This document shows, one piece after another, positions 24,152 to 32,638 of a stretch of DNA of 64,000 bases. The notes below the pieces were generated by a model. That model was not told the origin of the DNA. It was given only the letters and a program-made list of their open reading frames with translations, and searched no databases. Source of the DNA: VXMO01 sp034422835 (GTDB lineage: Bacteria > Chloroflexota > Dehalococcoidia > UBA6926); the NCBI GenBank assembly GCA_034422835.1, contig DAOUJJ010000003.1, positions 90,498-154,497 on the forward strand. Direction: 5' to 3'. The stretch's first letter is position 1; each line of letters opens with the position of its first letter. The position numbers were made by a program, and so were the translations under genes.

Positions 24152-25522
24152 ATGGCAGCCTTTCGCCTCTCTCGCTTCACCCTCCTTGCTGCCACGCTGT
24201 TGATGCTGGCGGTCTCTTTCTCGAGCGACTCCCGGCCCGCCGCCGCGCAACAGTCTCAGCCACTGCCGCCGGTTACTGCCGTCGCCGCTGACGCTCGCCA
24301 CGCCGCAGATGCCGCAGCGACGAGTTCCGCGGCAGCCCAGACTGCTGCCAGCGCCGCCCGTGCTCTCGTGGACTCACACCCAGCCGCTGCGGCTGATGCA
24401 AATGCTGCAGAGAAGGCAGCCGACCTTTCTGACACGAGCAGCAAACTCTCCAGATTCCACGCAGAAATCGCAGCGGATCACATCACGTTCGGCTCCGACC
24501 ATCACTGCCATCATCGAGTGAACGTGTGTCATTCCCACCTCGACTCAGAGCCCTATGCGCGTTCTGCCGAGGCCGCGAAGAGCGCCGCCAATGCCCACGC
24601 GCACGCTGCCGCAGCACACGCCGCGCACGCGCGCGCCGCGTTGAAGGCAGGGCAAATCAGCGCCAAGACCGAAGAATGCGTCGCGAAGTCTGCCGAGTCA
24701 GTTGAAGCGTACGCCGACGCCACGGGAGAGGCGGCCGAGGCTGCATGGGATGCGGTCCATCGTGAGGATGACGCACAGGCCAGCGCGTGGTACGCCGATC
24801 ACGCGCACGCCTATGCCACCAAGGCCGCAGAGGTGCGTGCCAGAACTGCGGCGCTCATTCTCAAAGACAACGTCGAGGTGTGCGTGAGCGAGGAGCCACC
24901 CCCACCACTGCCTCCTCCTCCACCCCCGCCCACACGCGATGACCCACCACCTCCAAACCCAGATCCGCCACGAAACAACAACGGCGGCGGCGGTGGCGGC
25001 GGCGGGGGCGGAGGAGGATCACGGGCGAGATCAACGCCGACGCCGGTGCCGAACAATCCTCCCGAGTTCGAGGAGGGAGCCATCGTTACCGTGTCCGTGC
25101 GTGAAAACTCGCCTGCGGGAACCGAGGTGGGCGGCCCCATCACCGCAACGGACCCTGAGGGCGACGATGTGCGCTACGAACTGGGCGGCAGAGACGCGGA
25201 GTTGTTTGATATAGACGAGGACACCGGCCAGATAACGGTCGCTGAGGGAGCAACGCTCGATTACGAAACGGACAAACTCCATGCCGTCACCGTCACCGCA
25301 GAGGACATCGACGGCTCCGGCGAGCAGGCGACGATTTCCGTGAACATCAATATCACCGACGACGAGCGGCTGCCCGGCAAGGCGGACAATTACGACGAGA
25401 ACGGGGATGGCGCGTTGGACTTGTCTGAGGTGCTTGCGGCCATCAAAGACTACTTCGATGGGCTACTGATACAGGAAGAGGTGCTCGCGATCATCAACGC
25501 CTATTTGGACAGCGGCAGCTGA
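24152..25522 (+). CDS. secreted Ala/His-rich protein with cadherin-like and EF-hand/dockerin-like C-terminus
   Basis: The protein has 456 residues from ATG 24152, where AGGG precedes a standard signal peptide (FTLLAATLLMLAVSFSSDS, cleavage near AAAQ). The exported N-terminal half (~35-250) is very rich in Ala, His and Glu, with heptad-like Ala spacing, probably a helical bundle; HHCHHRVNVCHSH could bind metal. Then comes a Pro-rich stretch, a poly-Gly linker, a cadherin-like domain and a calcium-type loop DNYDENGDGALDLSEV. From the linker to the stop it is nearly identical to the end of the dehydrogenase at 21204. The shared module probably tethers unrelated heads to the same surface partner. 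Upstream in-frame GTG 24080 is a less likely start. Confidence 0.75.
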   Translation: MAAFRLSRFTLLAATLLMLAVSFSSDSRPAAAQQSQPLPPVTAVAADARHAADAAATSSAAAQTAASAARALVDSHPAAAADANAAEKAADLSDTSSKLSRFHAEIAADHITFGSDHHCHHRVNVCHSHLDSEPYARSAEAAKSAANAHAHAAAAHAAHARAALKAGQISAKTEECVAKSAESVEAYADATGEAAEAAWDAVHREDDAQASAWYADHAHAYATKAAEVRARTAALILKDNVEVCVSEEPPPPLPPPPPPPTRDDPPPPNPDPPRNNNGGGGGGGGGGGGSRARSTPTPVPNNPPEFEEGAIVTVSVRENSPAGTEVGGPITATDPEGDDVRYELGGRDAELFDIDEDTGQITVAEGATLDYETDKLHAVTVTAEDIDGSGEQATISVNINITDDERLPGKADNYDENGDGALDLSEVLAAIKDYFDGLLIQEEVLAIINAYLDSGS

Positions 25523-25598
25523 CGGATGTGAAAGGGCCGGCATGAACGCGTGGGTGTTTAAAGGAAGGCGCGGTAGACGGCGCTGCTGCTTGACGATT
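24965..25598 (+). repeat. segmental duplication, unit 2
   Basis: Second copy of the ~600-base unit found at 22561-23194. It includes the linker, cadherin-like and EF-hand region, the stop codon, the spacer GACGGATGTGAAAGGGCCGG, and the opening of a broken copy of the Thr/Pro-rich gene. Confidence 0.9.
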
Positions 25599-25640
25599 AT
25601 CCGCCCGCAATTCATACTGAATTGGGCTAGCAACCGCTAG
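25542..25640 (+). pseudogene. truncated copy of the start of the Thr/Pro-rich surface protein gene
   Basis: The frame opens MNAWV like the gene at 23134 and keeps GCGCGGTNGA and GCTGCTGCTTG matches. Small deletions shift it out of frame, however, and it stops after 32 codons. It marks the right edge of the duplicated segment. Confidence 0.7.
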
Positions 25641-25675
25641 CTTATTTTGTTGTGCCGTAACGGAGAAGGGCCCGG

Positions 25676-25751
25676 GCCCGAGTGGCGCAAGGGTAGCGCA
25701 GCCGATTTGTAATCGGCAGGTTAGCGGGTTCGAATCCCCTCTCGGGCTCCA
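25676..25751 (+). tRNA. tRNA-Thr (TGT)
   Basis: Acceptor stem GCCCGAG/CTCGGGC, anticodon loop TTTGTAA (anticodon TGT), T arm GGGTTCGAATCCCC, and encoded CCA; 76 bases. It is the first of two tRNA-Thr genes before tuf. Confidence 0.97.
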
Positions 25752-25826
25752 GCATCATGCTATGCCGCCCGCAGGCGCGACAATGTAGTGAGAGCAGGAA
25801 GCGGAAATACCGGAAAGGAGAGAGAG

Positions 25827-25902
25827 GCCCACATAGCTCAGGCGGTAGAGCACGTTCTTGGTAAGAACGAGGTCACCAGTTCGAATCTGGTTGTGGGCTC
25901 CA
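25827..25902 (+). tRNA. tRNA-Thr (GGT)
   Basis: Acceptor stem GCCCACA/TGTGGGC, anticodon loop TTGGTAA (anticodon GGT), T arm CCAGTTCGAATCTGG, encoded CCA; 76 bases. It ends 22 bases before tuf, recalling the tRNA-Thr/tuf linkage of many bacteria. Confidence 0.97.
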
Positions 25903-25924
25903 GCTCGAAGGAGGACGGGAGGGA

Positions 25925-27124
25925 ATGGCGAAGCAGAAGTTCGTGCGGAACAAGCCGCATCTCAACGTCGGGACCATCGGTCACGTTGACCATGGCAAGA
26001 CCTCGCTCACCGCAGCGATTACCAAGGTGCTGAATCTCGCCGGCACAAGCGACTTTCGGCCCTTTGATTCCATCGACAATGCCCCTGAAGAGCGGGCTCG
26101 CGGCGTGACGATTAACATCGCCCACGTCGAGTATGAAACGGCTACTCGCCATTACGCGCACGTCGATTGTCCCGGCCACGCCGACTACATCAAGAACATG
26201 ATCACCGGCGCAGCGCAGATGGACGGCGCCATCCTCGTGGTGAGCGCCCCGGACGGCCCCATGCCGCAGACGCGAGAGCATATTCTTCTCGCCCGGCAGG
26301 TGGAGGTTCCCCGCATCGTCGTCTACCTTAATAAGGTTGACATGATGGATGACGAGGAGCTTCTTGAGCTCGTCGAGATGGAAGTGCGAGAGTTGCTTTC
26401 TCGCTATGACTTCCCCGGCGATGACATCCCGTTCATCCGCGGAAGCGCCTTGCAGGCTCTTGAGAGCGATGCAACCGACGCGAGCGCGGCGGAATACGCA
26501 TCCATTCTTCAATTGATGGAGGCCGTTGACTCCTATATCCCGGAGCCGGAGCGCCCGCGTGACCAGTCCTTCCTGATGCCCATCGAGGACGTCTTTGGCA
26601 TCAAGGGCCGCGGCACCGTGGTGACAGGCCGTGTTGAGCGCGGCGTCATGAAGGTCGGCGAAGAGGTCGAGATCGTCGGTTTCGGCGAGCAGCGCAAGAC
26701 CGTCGTCACCGGAATCGAGATGTTCCACAAGACCGTTGACGAGACAGAGCCCGGCGATGCCGTCGGCCTGTTGCTGCGCGGCATCGAACGCGATGACGTT
26801 GAGCGAGGCCAGGTTGTCTCTCTGCCGAGTTCCATCACGCCGCATACACAGGCGGCGGCGCAGGTGTATGTCCTGACGCGAGATGAGGGCGGGCGTCACA
26901 CCCCGTTCTTCGATGGCTACAAGCCGCAGTTCTACATCCGCACCACGGACGTCACCGGCTCCGCGCACCTTCCTGAAGGCACGGAGATGGTGATGCCGGG
27001 GGATAACGTGGAGATGCGCATCGAGCTCATCACTCCGGTCGCGATGGAAGAGGGACTGCGGTTCGCCATCCGTGAGGGCGGCCGAACCGTTGGCTCCGGC
27101 GTGATCACCGGCATCATCCAGTAA
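25925..27124 (+). CDS. tuf: elongation factor Tu
   Basis: The protein has 399 residues, full length. The G domain has P-loop GHVDHGKTS (residues 19-27), switch I ERARGVTIN, DCPGHADY, and NKVD. Domains II and III follow, with GRGTVVTGRVERG, the PFFDGYKPQFYIRTTDVTG segment, and VMPGDNVEMRIELI. It delivers aminoacyl-tRNA to the ribosome. Small departures from the consensus (TINIAHVEYET in place of TINTAHVEYET) keep all nucleotide contacts. A GGGAGGG precedes the ATG. The gene follows two tRNA-Thr genes and leads the rpmG-secE-nusG-rplKAJL run. Confidence 0.98.
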   Translation: MAKQKFVRNKPHLNVGTIGHVDHGKTSLTAAITKVLNLAGTSDFRPFDSIDNAPEERARGVTINIAHVEYETATRHYAHVDCPGHADYIKNMITGAAQMDGAILVVSAPDGPMPQTREHILLARQVEVPRIVVYLNKVDMMDDEELLELVEMEVRELLSRYDFPGDDIPFIRGSALQALESDATDASAAEYASILQLMEAVDSYIPEPERPRDQSFLMPIEDVFGIKGRGTVVTGRVERGVMKVGEEVEIVGFGEQRKTVVTGIEMFHKTVDETEPGDAVGLLLRGIERDDVERGQVVSLPSSITPHTQAAAQVYVLTRDEGGRHTPFFDGYKPQFYIRTTDVTGSAHLPEGTEMVMPGDNVEMRIELITPVAMEEGLRFAIREGGRTVGSGVITGIIQ

Positions 27125-27168
27125 GAACGGCGAGCAGGAGAGAGGCGCTCACGGTCAACGAGGCAACC

Positions 27169-27336
27169 ATGGCAAAGAAACAGGGAAACCGCATTGTTAT
27201 CACCATGGCGTGCACGGAATGCCGTGAGCGCAATTACTCCTCAATGAAGAACCGCCGGAATGACACGCAGCGGATGGAACTCAATAAGTTCTGCGCGCGG
27301 TGTCACGGCCGCCGCCTTCATCGAGAAGTCCGGTAA
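27169..27336 (+). CDS. rpmG: 50S ribosomal protein L33
   Basis: A 55-residue protein starting MAKKQGNRIVITMACTEC. It has two CxxC pairs (CTEC and CARC), so it is the zinc-binding (C+) form of L33. It ends in RRLHREVR. It lies 44 bases after tuf and 21 bases before secE, the standard position. Confidence 0.95.
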   Translation: MAKKQGNRIVITMACTECRERNYSSMKNRRNDTQRMELNKFCARCHGRRLHREVR

Positions 27337-27357
27337 GCGGATAACTCGCTAAATCCA

Positions 27358-27588
27358 ATGAGCACGCGTACTCAGACGACAAGCCGGCGCCGCCCTAACG
27401 GAGGGGCGATCACACGCCTGCCCCGTGAGGTCATCACCGAGCTGCGGCGGGTGACGTGGCCGTCTCGTGAAGAGGCCGTCCGCCTCACCATCATGGTGCT
27501 CGTCGTCTCCACGGTTGTCGGATTATTCCTCGGCGGTGTGGACTACGTCTTCAATTTCCTGATGACCGAGTTCATCCTGGGCGTCTAG
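27358..27588 (+). CDS. secE: preprotein translocase subunit SecE
   Basis: The protein has 76 residues, with the conserved amphipathic segment LPREVITELRRVTWPSREEAVRLT followed by one transmembrane helix (IMVLVVSTVVGLFLGGVDYVF). This is the short single-TM form. SecE clamps the SecY channel. It sits between rpmG and nusG as in most bacteria. Confidence 0.95.
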   Translation: MSTRTQTTSRRRPNGGAITRLPREVITELRRVTWPSREEAVRLTIMVLVVSTVVGLFLGGVDYVFNFLMTEFILGV

Positions 27589-27611
27589 GCGTTCGTTAAG
27601 ACAGGCAGACC

Positions 27612-28172
27612 ATGACTTCCCAGCAGAGCGAGATCGTTGAAGAAAAAGTCCATTGGTACGTGGTTCACACGTACTCGGGACAGGAGGACCGCGTCCAACG
27701 CAACCTGGAGAACCGCATCGACTCGCTGGACGTCAGGGACCGGGTGTATCGCGTCATTGTGCCCACTGAAGATGAGATCGAAATCCGCTCCGGGCAGAAG
27801 CGCACCGTAACCCGCAAGGTATTCCCCGGCTACATCCTTGTCGAGATGTTGATGACCGACGACACGTGGCGCGTGGTGCGGGAAACGCCCGGCGTCACCG
27901 GTTTCGTGAGCAGCGGCGACCCGCCGCGGCCGGTCCCGCTTGATGAGAACGAAGTGCGGTCCATCCTGGACCAGATGGAGCAGGAAGCGCCGCGCGTTCG
28001 CGTGGGATACCAGAAGGGACAGAGCGTCCGAATCACGGACGGTCCGTTCCTGGACTTCATCGGCACGGTTGAGGAAGTCAGCCCGGATCGCGGCAAGGTT
28101 GTTGTGATGGTCTCGTTCTTCGGACGTGAAACGCCTGTGGAGTTGGACTTCCTGCAGATTGAGAAACTGTAA
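27612..28172 (+). CDS. nusG: transcription termination/antitermination protein NusG
   Basis: The protein has 186 residues with the NGN domain at 10-120 (WYVVHTYSGQEDRVQRNLENRI, VTRKVFPGYILVEM, VRETPGVTGFVSSG) and a C-terminal KOW domain (GQSVRITDGPFLDFIGTVEEV near 140-160). It couples RNA polymerase to Rho and the ribosome. It lies between secE (23-base gap) and rplK (58-base gap). Confidence 0.97.
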   Translation: MTSQQSEIVEEKVHWYVVHTYSGQEDRVQRNLENRIDSLDVRDRVYRVIVPTEDEIEIRSGQKRTVTRKVFPGYILVEMLMTDDTWRVVRETPGVTGFVSSGDPPRPVPLDENEVRSILDQMEQEAPRVRVGYQKGQSVRITDGPFLDFIGTVEEVSPDRGKVVVMVSFFGRETPVELDFLQIEKL

Positions 28173-28230
28173 CGGCCTCAGCCGTTAGCCACTTGATCCT
28201 GAATACCACCCAACGGAGCAACAAGAGAGA

Positions 28231-28656
28231 ATGGCACGTAAAGTACGGTCGGTAGTGCGCCTGCAGATCCAGGCGGGAAAGGCGACGCCCGCGCCGCCCG
28301 TCGGCACCGCCCTTGGCCCCCACGGTGTGAACATCATGGGATTCGTCAAGGAGTACAACGCGCGGACGGCGGACCAGACCGGCAATATCATCCCAGTGGA
28401 CATCACGATCTATGAGGACCGATCGTTCACGTTCGTCACCAAGACGCCGCCTGCATCCGATCTCCTGCGCAAGGCCGCCGGTATCGAAAAGGGCAGTTCA
28501 GACGTGCGGACGGAACGCGTCGCGACGGTTACGCGAGACCAGGTGCGAGAGATCGCGCAGCTAAAGTTGGAAGACCTGAACACGGACAATGTTGAAGCCG
28601 CGATGCAGATGGTGATGGGCTCCGCCCGCAGCATGGGCATCGACATTAGCGACTAA
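28231..28656 (+). CDS. rplK: 50S ribosomal protein L11
   Basis: The protein has 141 residues, full length. It begins VRSVVRLQIQAGKATPAPPVGTALGPHGVNIM and ends in the rRNA-binding domain (AGIEKGSS, GSARSMGIDI). It forms the base of the GTPase-associated centre. It opens the rplK-rplA-rplJ-rplL series. An AAGAGAG site precedes the ATG. Confidence 0.98.
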   Translation: MARKVRSVVRLQIQAGKATPAPPVGTALGPHGVNIMGFVKEYNARTADQTGNIIPVDITIYEDRSFTFVTKTPPASDLLRKAAGIEKGSSDVRTERVATVTRDQVREIAQLKLEDLNTDNVEAAMQMVMGSARSMGIDISD

Positions 28657-28674
28657 GCCACGGATAATCGACAA

Positions 28675-29391
28675 ATGCCAAAACACAGCAAGCGATACGA
28701 TCAGGCCGCCGAGCAGGTCGAACACCTTACGTTCTACGAGCCGGATGCGGCGATAAGCCTCGTCAAGGACTCCGCCACCGCGAAATTCGATGAGACGGTG
28801 GAGCTGCATATACGCCTCAACGTTGATCCCCGGCAGGCGGACCAGCAGGTGCGTGGGGTCGCTCTACTCCCGCATGGGCTTGGCAAGGCTGTCCGTATCC
28901 TCGTGTTCGCACAGGGGGAGGGTGAGCGGCTTGCCAGTGAGGCCGGCGCCGACTATGTGGGCTCCGACGATCTCATTGAGCGAATCGAGGGCGGCTGGAC
29001 GGACTTTGACGTTGCGCTTGCAACGCCGGACATCATGGGACGCATCGGGCGTCTGGGGCGCGTCCTTGGACGCCGGGGGCTCATGCCAAGCCCACGAGGA
29101 AACACGGTGGTGCAGCCCCAGGATCTGCCGCGCGCCATTGAGGAGGCCCGCAAGGGACGCGTTGAGTTCCGCCTTGACCGGACCGGCATCATCCACAGCC
29201 CAATCGGGAAAGCGAGCTTTGAGCCGGAGAATCTGATGGGGAATATGGCCGCTCTTGTGAGCGCCATTACGCAGGCACGCCCGGAAGTGGTTCGCGGTCA
29301 GTTTATCCGCAGCGTTAGCGTTTCCAGTTCCATGGGCCCCGGTGTCCGCATTGATCCTATTGCGGCAAGCGCCCTCCAACCTGTTGACTAA
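28675..29391 (+). CDS. rplA: 50S ribosomal protein L1
   Basis: The protein has 238 residues with KFDETVELHIRLNVDPRQADQQVRG, GRLGRVLGRRGLMPSPRGNTV and a fitting C-terminus. It forms the L1 stalk and in other bacteria represses its own operon. It follows rplK by 18 bases and precedes rplJ by 24. Confidence 0.97.
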   Translation: MPKHSKRYDQAAEQVEHLTFYEPDAAISLVKDSATAKFDETVELHIRLNVDPRQADQQVRGVALLPHGLGKAVRILVFAQGEGERLASEAGADYVGSDDLIERIEGGWTDFDVALATPDIMGRIGRLGRVLGRRGLMPSPRGNTVVQPQDLPRAIEEARKGRVEFRLDRTGIIHSPIGKASFEPENLMGNMAALVSAITQARPEVVRGQFIRSVSVSSSMGPGVRIDPIAASALQPVD

Positions 29392-29415
29392 CTGATGTAA
29401 TCGAAAGACGACGCC

Positions 29416-29946
29416 ATGCCAGCAGCAAAGAAGATAGAACAGGTGCAGGAACTCACCGAGTTCCTTGACGGCGCGTCCCTCATCATCGGCGCGGGCCACT
29501 CCGGACTCTCCGTGCAGGAGATGGAGGGTCTTCGCCGCGCCCTGCGCATCAATGACACGCGCTACCGCATCGTCAAGAACCGCCTCGTCCTGCGAGCTGC
29601 TGAGTCGTTGGGGCAGAGGGACGAGATCGGCAGCCTGCTGGATGGTTCTGTGGGCCTGATCGTAACGCGAGAGGACCCGATGCCTGTCATCCAGGCGCTC
29701 ACGACGTATGTCCGAACGAACCGGATGCAGCTGCGGATCACGAACGCGGTGCTCGAGAACCGGGTTATCGCCCCACCGCAGCTTGAACGATTGGCAACGC
29801 TCCCGTCACGAGAAGTGCTGCTGGCGCAGGTGATGGGCGCGATGAACGGCGTGAGCCAACGGCTGGTCAGTGTATTGCATACTCATTTGAGCAGTATTGT
29901 GAATGTCCTGGATCAAAGACGCAGACAACTGGAGGAGAGGAGCTAA
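29416..29946 (+). CDS. rplJ: 50S ribosomal protein L10
   Basis: The protein has 176 residues. It begins AAKKIEQVQELTEFLDGAS with the L10 core (YRIVKNRLVLRAAES, GLIVTREDP) and a C-terminal helix for L7/L12 dimers. The 24-base gap from rplA leaves no room for a classical long L10 leader RNA, so autoregulation of that type is not apparent. Confidence 0.96.
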   Translation: MPAAKKIEQVQELTEFLDGASLIIGAGHSGLSVQEMEGLRRALRINDTRYRIVKNRLVLRAAESLGQRDEIGSLLDGSVGLIVTREDPMPVIQALTTYVRTNRMQLRITNAVLENRVIAPPQLERLATLPSREVLLAQVMGAMNGVSQRLVSVLHTHLSSIVNVLDQRRRQLEERS

Positions 29947-29950
29947 CACG

Positions 29951-30343
29951 ATGGCGACAAAGGATGAGATTGTTGCGGCAATCGAGGGCATGTCCGTCCT
30001 TGATCTTGCCGAATTGGTCAAGGAGCTTGAGGAGCGGCTTGGTGTGACCGCCGCTGCGCCTGTCGCCGTTGCGGCTGCTCCGGCAGCAGGTGGTGGAGAT
30101 GCCGGCGCGGCTCCTGCCGAGGAAGAGAAGTTTGAGTTCACCGTGACGCTCAAGGACATTGGCCCCAACAAGATTGAGGTCATCAAGGCTGTCCGTGAAC
30201 TGGTGCCCGGCCTCGGCCTCAAGGAAGCGAAGGAATTGGTGGAGTCCGCGCCTGCGGCAATCAAAGAGAACATCGCAAAGGACGAGACCGACACGATCAA
30301 GTCCAAGCTTGAGGGCGTCGGCGCAGCCGTCGACATCACCTAA
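29951..30343 (+). CDS. rplL: 50S ribosomal protein L7/L12
   Basis: The protein has 130 residues from ATG 29951, four bases after rplJ. It has the N-terminal dimerisation helices (SVLDLAELVKELEERLGVT), an Ala-rich hinge, and a C-terminal domain with GPNKIEVIKAVRELVPGLGLKEAKELVE. It recruits translation factors to the ribosome. rpoB does not follow; radC does. Confidence 0.97.
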   Translation: MATKDEIVAAIEGMSVLDLAELVKELEERLGVTAAAPVAVAAAPAAGGGDAGAAPAEEEKFEFTVTLKDIGPNKIEVIKAVRELVPGLGLKEAKELVESAPAAIKENIAKDETDTIKSKLEGVGAAVDIT

Positions 30344-30401
30344 CGCCGCACGTATCCCTCCTGTACGTAGCCCGAAGATGGTAAAGGCGGGCGAGAGGGA
30401 G

Positions 30402-30428
30402 TTGTAATTGGCTCAAATGTGCTACACT
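30402..30428 (+). promoter_or_regulatory. candidate radC promoter, near-leaderless
   Basis: TACACT at 30423-30428 ends five bases before the radC ATG; TTGTAA at 30402-30407 is a weak -35 with a short 15-base spacer. No Shine-Dalgarno site fits between. Confidence 0.4.
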
Positions 30429-30433
30429 GAGCC

Positions 30434-31177
30434 ATGGCTACCACAAACGGCCGCTGTGAGCCGCCTGCAACCGGTCCATACAACCTCCTGATCCGTGACG
30501 TACCGTCCGATGAAAGGCCGCGTGAGCGCCTGAGAGACCGGGGCGCGCAGGCCCTGAGCAATTCCGAGCTTCTTGCGATTCTTCTCCGTGTCGGCAGGCG
30601 CAATGAGAGCGTCGTCAGCATGTCAACGCGATTGCTGCACGACCTTGGAGGTCTCAAAGGACTCCACCAGGCGACATTTGACGAATTTGCCCGCCAGCCC
30701 GGCATGGCCGTCGCCAAGACCGCGCAGATCAAGGCTGCCCTGGAACTCGGGCGACGGCTCCAGTTTGAGTCGCCGGAGCAGCGCCCGGTTATCTCCGGGC
30801 CTGAGGATGTCTATAACCTGGTCGGTTCAGACATGGTGCTCCTGGACCATGAAGAGCTGCGCGTTCTCGTGCTGGACACGAAGAACCAGGTGGTTCATAC
30901 GGAGAGCCTGTATCGCGGGACGGTCAACTCGGCTCACGTGAGGACCGCGGAAGTGTTCCGGGAAGCGGTGCGGCGAAACCAGCCGAATATCATCGTCGTT
31001 CATAACCATCCGTCGGGAGACACCACTCCAAGCTCGGAGGATGAACAAACCACGCGCCAGCTTGTTGAGGCGGGCAATGCGCTGGACATCAAGGTGCTCG
31101 ACCACATCATTGTTGCCCACAACGAGGGAACCCGCTATGCCAGCATGAGGGATATGCGGGTGGGATTTGACTCCTAG
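30434..31177 (+). CDS. radC: RadC family JAB/MPN domain protein
   Basis: The protein has 247 residues. The N-terminal helix-hairpin-helix region carries RDVPSDERPRERLRDRGAQALSNSELLAILLRVG, and the C-terminal metalloprotease-like JAB domain has the zinc motif HNHPSGDTTPSSED and a preceding Glu. The cellular role of RadC is unsettled despite its name. It stands alone after the ribosomal block, with a -10-like TACACT five bases before the ATG. Confidence 0.95.
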   Translation: MATTNGRCEPPATGPYNLLIRDVPSDERPRERLRDRGAQALSNSELLAILLRVGRRNESVVSMSTRLLHDLGGLKGLHQATFDEFARQPGMAVAKTAQIKAALELGRRLQFESPEQRPVISGPEDVYNLVGSDMVLLDHEELRVLVLDTKNQVVHTESLYRGTVNSAHVRTAEVFREAVRRNQPNIIVVHNHPSGDTTPSSEDEQTTRQLVEAGNALDIKVLDHIIVAHNEGTRYASMRDMRVGFDS

Positions 31178-31222
31178 CCGAGCAGGCCTTACCCCATGCA
31201 AGGATGGGGCGCCGTTGAGGGG

Positions 31223-32494
31223 CTAGCGGGAAATCATATTGCGAATAGTTGCCAGTATCCGCCCCGGCGTTCCCAACGTCGTCTCGTTGCCGTTAACAGG
31301 GACGCGTTCTTCCCCGGTCTCGGTGGGTGTGCCTGACGGTTCGATTGCTTCTTCATCGGGGGCGGTTTGTTCGTCGGTTGTCGTCTCTTCCTCCTCCGCT
31401 GAAGGCTCGGCTGATTCGCCGCCGTGGTTTTGCCTCAACTCTCCCCACGCGAAGACCAGGGAGTAGATGAAGCCCGCCACGGGGACGCCAAGCATGGCTC
31501 CCCACGGGCCCGCGAATCGCGTGCCAATGACCACCGCCAATAGCACGAGGAGGCCGGGCATGCGCACAGCCCTGCCATACACTCGGGGAAGAATGAAATT
31601 GTTCATGAAGAGGCTCCATGAAACCAGGGCTACGGCCACCATGATTGCCGTCGTAACCGAACCCGTCAGCAATGCAATGATGATCGGTATCCCGATGGCG
31701 GCGATTTCGCCGATGATTGGAACCAACTGAACGAGGCCCGCCGTGATTCCAATCGGCAGCGCAAAAGGCAGCCCTGCAACCAACATGATCGTCGTGATGG
31801 CCACGGAGTAAAGCGCAACAACGATGGAAATCCCCTTCAGGTACGAAAAGAACGTTCTGTCCAGATGGGTCAGAACCACGGTGGCGCGTTCGTGGTACTC
31901 CACCGGCAAGAGCCTGTAGAACAGCTCTCGGAGGTGCTCCCGCTCAATGGTCATGTAAAACGACAACGAGATGCAGAAAATGGTCTGAATGGCGATGTTG
32001 GTTGCGCTGCCCACGATTCCCAGCGCGTTGTCCTGCACCCATGCGCTTGCCGTGGAGCTAAACGCAAGGAGTGGGTCAGTGTCGGCTGTTATGTCCCCGC
32101 CCCCTGCTGCCCGCAGCGAATCAAAAAACTCATTGATTGACGACAGGAAACCCGAAAGCCTCACGGCAAAATCCGGCAGGTCTTCGGAGAGAGTGACGGT
32201 CTGGGATATGGTAATCGGAACCAGGAGTCCGATCAGCGCGGCAACCGGGAGCAATATGATGAGGTACGCAAGCGGGACCGCCGCCCATTTCGGGTTCGGA
32301 ACGTAGACCTCAACAAAGTTCGCAATACGACGCACCGCGGCGGACAGTATCCATGCGAGGAATATGAGAATCAGGACATCAAAGAGGACGCTGAATAGGT
32401 CGGATATGCCCTGAATGAGGTAAACGCCGGCCGCCAGTGTGATAATGGCAATGGCCAGCCGCAGACCAACCGATCCCAAGAGGCTGTTGCCCAA
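31223..32494 (-). CDS. AI-2E family transporter (TqsA/YdiK-like membrane protein)
   Basis: The protein has 423 residues with about eight TM segments. They start with a pair at the N-terminus (LRLAIAIITLAAGVYLI, VLFDVLILIFLAWILSAAV), followed by IEREHLRELFYRLLP. The family motif is near 255-340 (PFALPIGITAGLVQLVPIIGEIAAIGIPIIIALLTG; LPRVYGRAVRMPGLLVLLAVVIGTRFAGPWGAMLGVPVAGFIYSL). A ~75-residue acidic, Thr-rich cytoplasmic tail follows. Functions known for the family vary (signal export, Na+/H+ antiport), so none is assigned. The start is a TTG at 32494; a TACAAT box lies ~25 bases upstream. It converges on radC. Confidence 0.88.
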   Translation of the reverse strand: MGNSLLGSVGLRLAIAIITLAAGVYLIQGISDLFSVLFDVLILIFLAWILSAAVRRIANFVEVYVPNPKWAAVPLAYLIILLPVAALIGLLVPITISQTVTLSEDLPDFAVRLSGFLSSINEFFDSLRAAGGGDITADTDPLLAFSSTASAWVQDNALGIVGSATNIAIQTIFCISLSFYMTIEREHLRELFYRLLPVEYHERATVVLTHLDRTFFSYLKGISIVVALYSVAITTIMLVAGLPFALPIGITAGLVQLVPIIGEIAAIGIPIIIALLTGSVTTAIMVAVALVSWSLFMNNFILPRVYGRAVRMPGLLVLLAVVIGTRFAGPWGAMLGVPVAGFIYSLVFAWGELRQNHGGESAEPSAEEEETTTDEQTAPDEEAIEPSGTPTETGEERVPVNGNETTLGTPGRILATIRNMISR

Positions 32495-32638
32495 TACTTC
32501 GCCCCGATTCTCGAATGATTGTAGCCTGTAGCGAGTTTACTCCATTCGTCCATCGGACTCGTGCGCTACTCTTAAGAACGGTCTGTTTCAAATGAACGCA
32601 ACACGTTCAACTAATATTCTTTGGAGGAATAGACAGCG

